DNA from: an uncultured bacterium | GTDB taxonomy: Bacteria; Edwardsbacteria; AC1; EtOH8 | DNA length: 6,439 bases | Reading direction: 5' to 3' | NCBI GenBank assembly: GCA_937958665.1 | Contig: CALGNM010000277.1 | Location: 1-6,439, forward strand | Shown: piece after piece, positions 5,945-6,439 of the stretch | Numbering within the stretch: the first letter of the stretch is position 1 | Layout: each line of letters opens with the position of its first letter | Notes under the pieces: model-generated | The model's input: the letters and a program-made list of their open reading frames with translations, nothing else | Told to the model about the DNA's origin: nothing | The model's database searches: none | Program-made: the position numbers and the translations under genes

Positions 5945-6385
5945 ATGGCTGTAAAAATAGGCATTAACGGCTTTGGCCGGATTGGCCGACTGGTGATCAG
6001 CGCCATGGCCGAGAAAAAACTGCTGGGCGATCCGCTGGACGTGGAGGCGGTGGTTGACGTCTCCACCGATGCCAGGTATTTCGCCTACCAGCTTAAGTAC
6101 GATTCCGTGCACGGTCGGTTTCCCGGGGAGATATCCACCGCCAAGAGCGATCCGTCCCTGCCGGAGGACGATCTGCTGATCGTCAATGGCCACAAGATCA
6201 AATGCCTGATGGCCACCAAGGATCCCGCCCAGCTGCCCTGGAAGGATTTGGGGGTGGAACTGGTGATCGAGTCCACCGGGTTGTTCACCGACTCGGAAAA
6301 GGCCAAGGGACACCTGGCGGCCGGGGCCAAGAAGGTGCTGATCACCGCCCCGGGCAAGGGCGAGGTCAAAACCATAGTATTGGGG
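5945..6385 (+). CDS. gap: Glyceraldehyde-3-phosphate dehydrogenase, N-terminal part (3' cut by adapter)
   Basis: Catalyses NAD-dependent oxidative phosphorylation of glyceraldehyde-3-P to 1,3-bisphosphoglycerate, the step after aldolase. 147 native codons remain of about 330-360. They show the dinucleotide-binding start [11 protein letters not shown] (5-15), D38 at the end of the second strand (VVDVSTD), which favours NAD over NADP, the block [15 protein letters not shown] (45-59), ESTGLF (109-114) and [10 protein letters not shown] (127-136). The catalytic Cys and substrate domain lie beyond the break. Residues about 64-103, including [20 protein letters not shown], resemble from memory the glycosomal GAPDH of trypanosomatids and its bacterial relatives more than E. 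coli GapA, which is shorter there. After G147 the frame runs into adapter and stays open to the window end; those 18 codons are artificial. Start chosen at ATG 5945 with AAGGAG upstream. Confidence 0.95.
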
Positions 6386-6439
6386 AGATCGGAAGAGCGT
6401 CGTGTAGGGAAAGAGTGTAGCGCTCGGTGGTCGCCGTAT
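6386..6439 (-). other. Illumina P5/TruSeq universal adapter, reverse complement (artefact)
   Basis: The junction begins with AGATCGGAAGAGC, the standard adapter read-through signature, and continues as the reverse complement of the universal adapter for 54 of its 58 bases. Two bases differ from the standard oligo: CG at 6421-6422 where AT is expected. The sequence interrupts gap in mid-gene. Any protein reported across this junction is artificial. Confidence 0.98.

Noticed and set aside
6202-6420. Reading frame in another phase over gap, ending in [10 protein letters not shown]
   Set aside because: Overlaps a clear GAPDH gene and its end is translated adapter.

Overview
This window is a complete assembled piece with Illumina adapter sequence fused to both ends (1-46 and, inverted, 6386-6439). 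Only about 47-6385 is biological. That part is a GC-rich, gene-dense bacterial segment with every recognisable gene on the + strand. TGA, TAA and TAG are all used as stops, which fits the standard bacterial code. No gene is diagnostic of a phylum. The combination of a long pyrophosphate-dependent phosphofructokinase, a bacterial eRF1-like protein and a zinc-knuckle ComF suggests an environmental, possibly uncultivated lineage, but this is a weak inference.

Layout: (1) a ComF-family phosphoribosyltransferase-like gene, cut at its 5' end by the left adapter; (2) a good sigma70-type promoter (708-736) that starts a new transcription unit; (3) a long-form PPi-phosphofructokinase carrying a C-terminal cyclic-nucleotide-binding domain; (4) class II fructose-bisphosphate aldolase; (5) a bacterial relative of eRF1/Pelota/Vms1 with a zinc ribbon; (6) a cytidylate kinase-like P-loop protein; (7) the first 147 codons of NAD-type glyceraldehyde-3-phosphate dehydrogenase, cut by the right adapter. 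There are no RNA genes, mobile elements, CRISPR arrays or long repeats.

Three of the six genes encode successive steps of the Embden-Meyerhof trunk (fructose-6-P to fructose-1,6-bisP to triose-P to 1,3-bisphosphoglycerate), so this is a glycolysis/gluconeogenesis cluster. The first enzyme is PPi-type and so potentially reversible. Its extra cNMP sensor would place carbon flux under second-messenger control. A ribosome-rescue-like protein and an uncharacterised nucleoside-monophosphate-kinase-like protein sit between the aldolase and GAPDH genes. AT-rich islands with -10-like hexamers before the eRF1-like gene and before gap suggest further internal promoters.

The most interesting object is the PFK-cNMP fusion. 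The adapter ends should be trimmed before any gene call near the edges is trusted.
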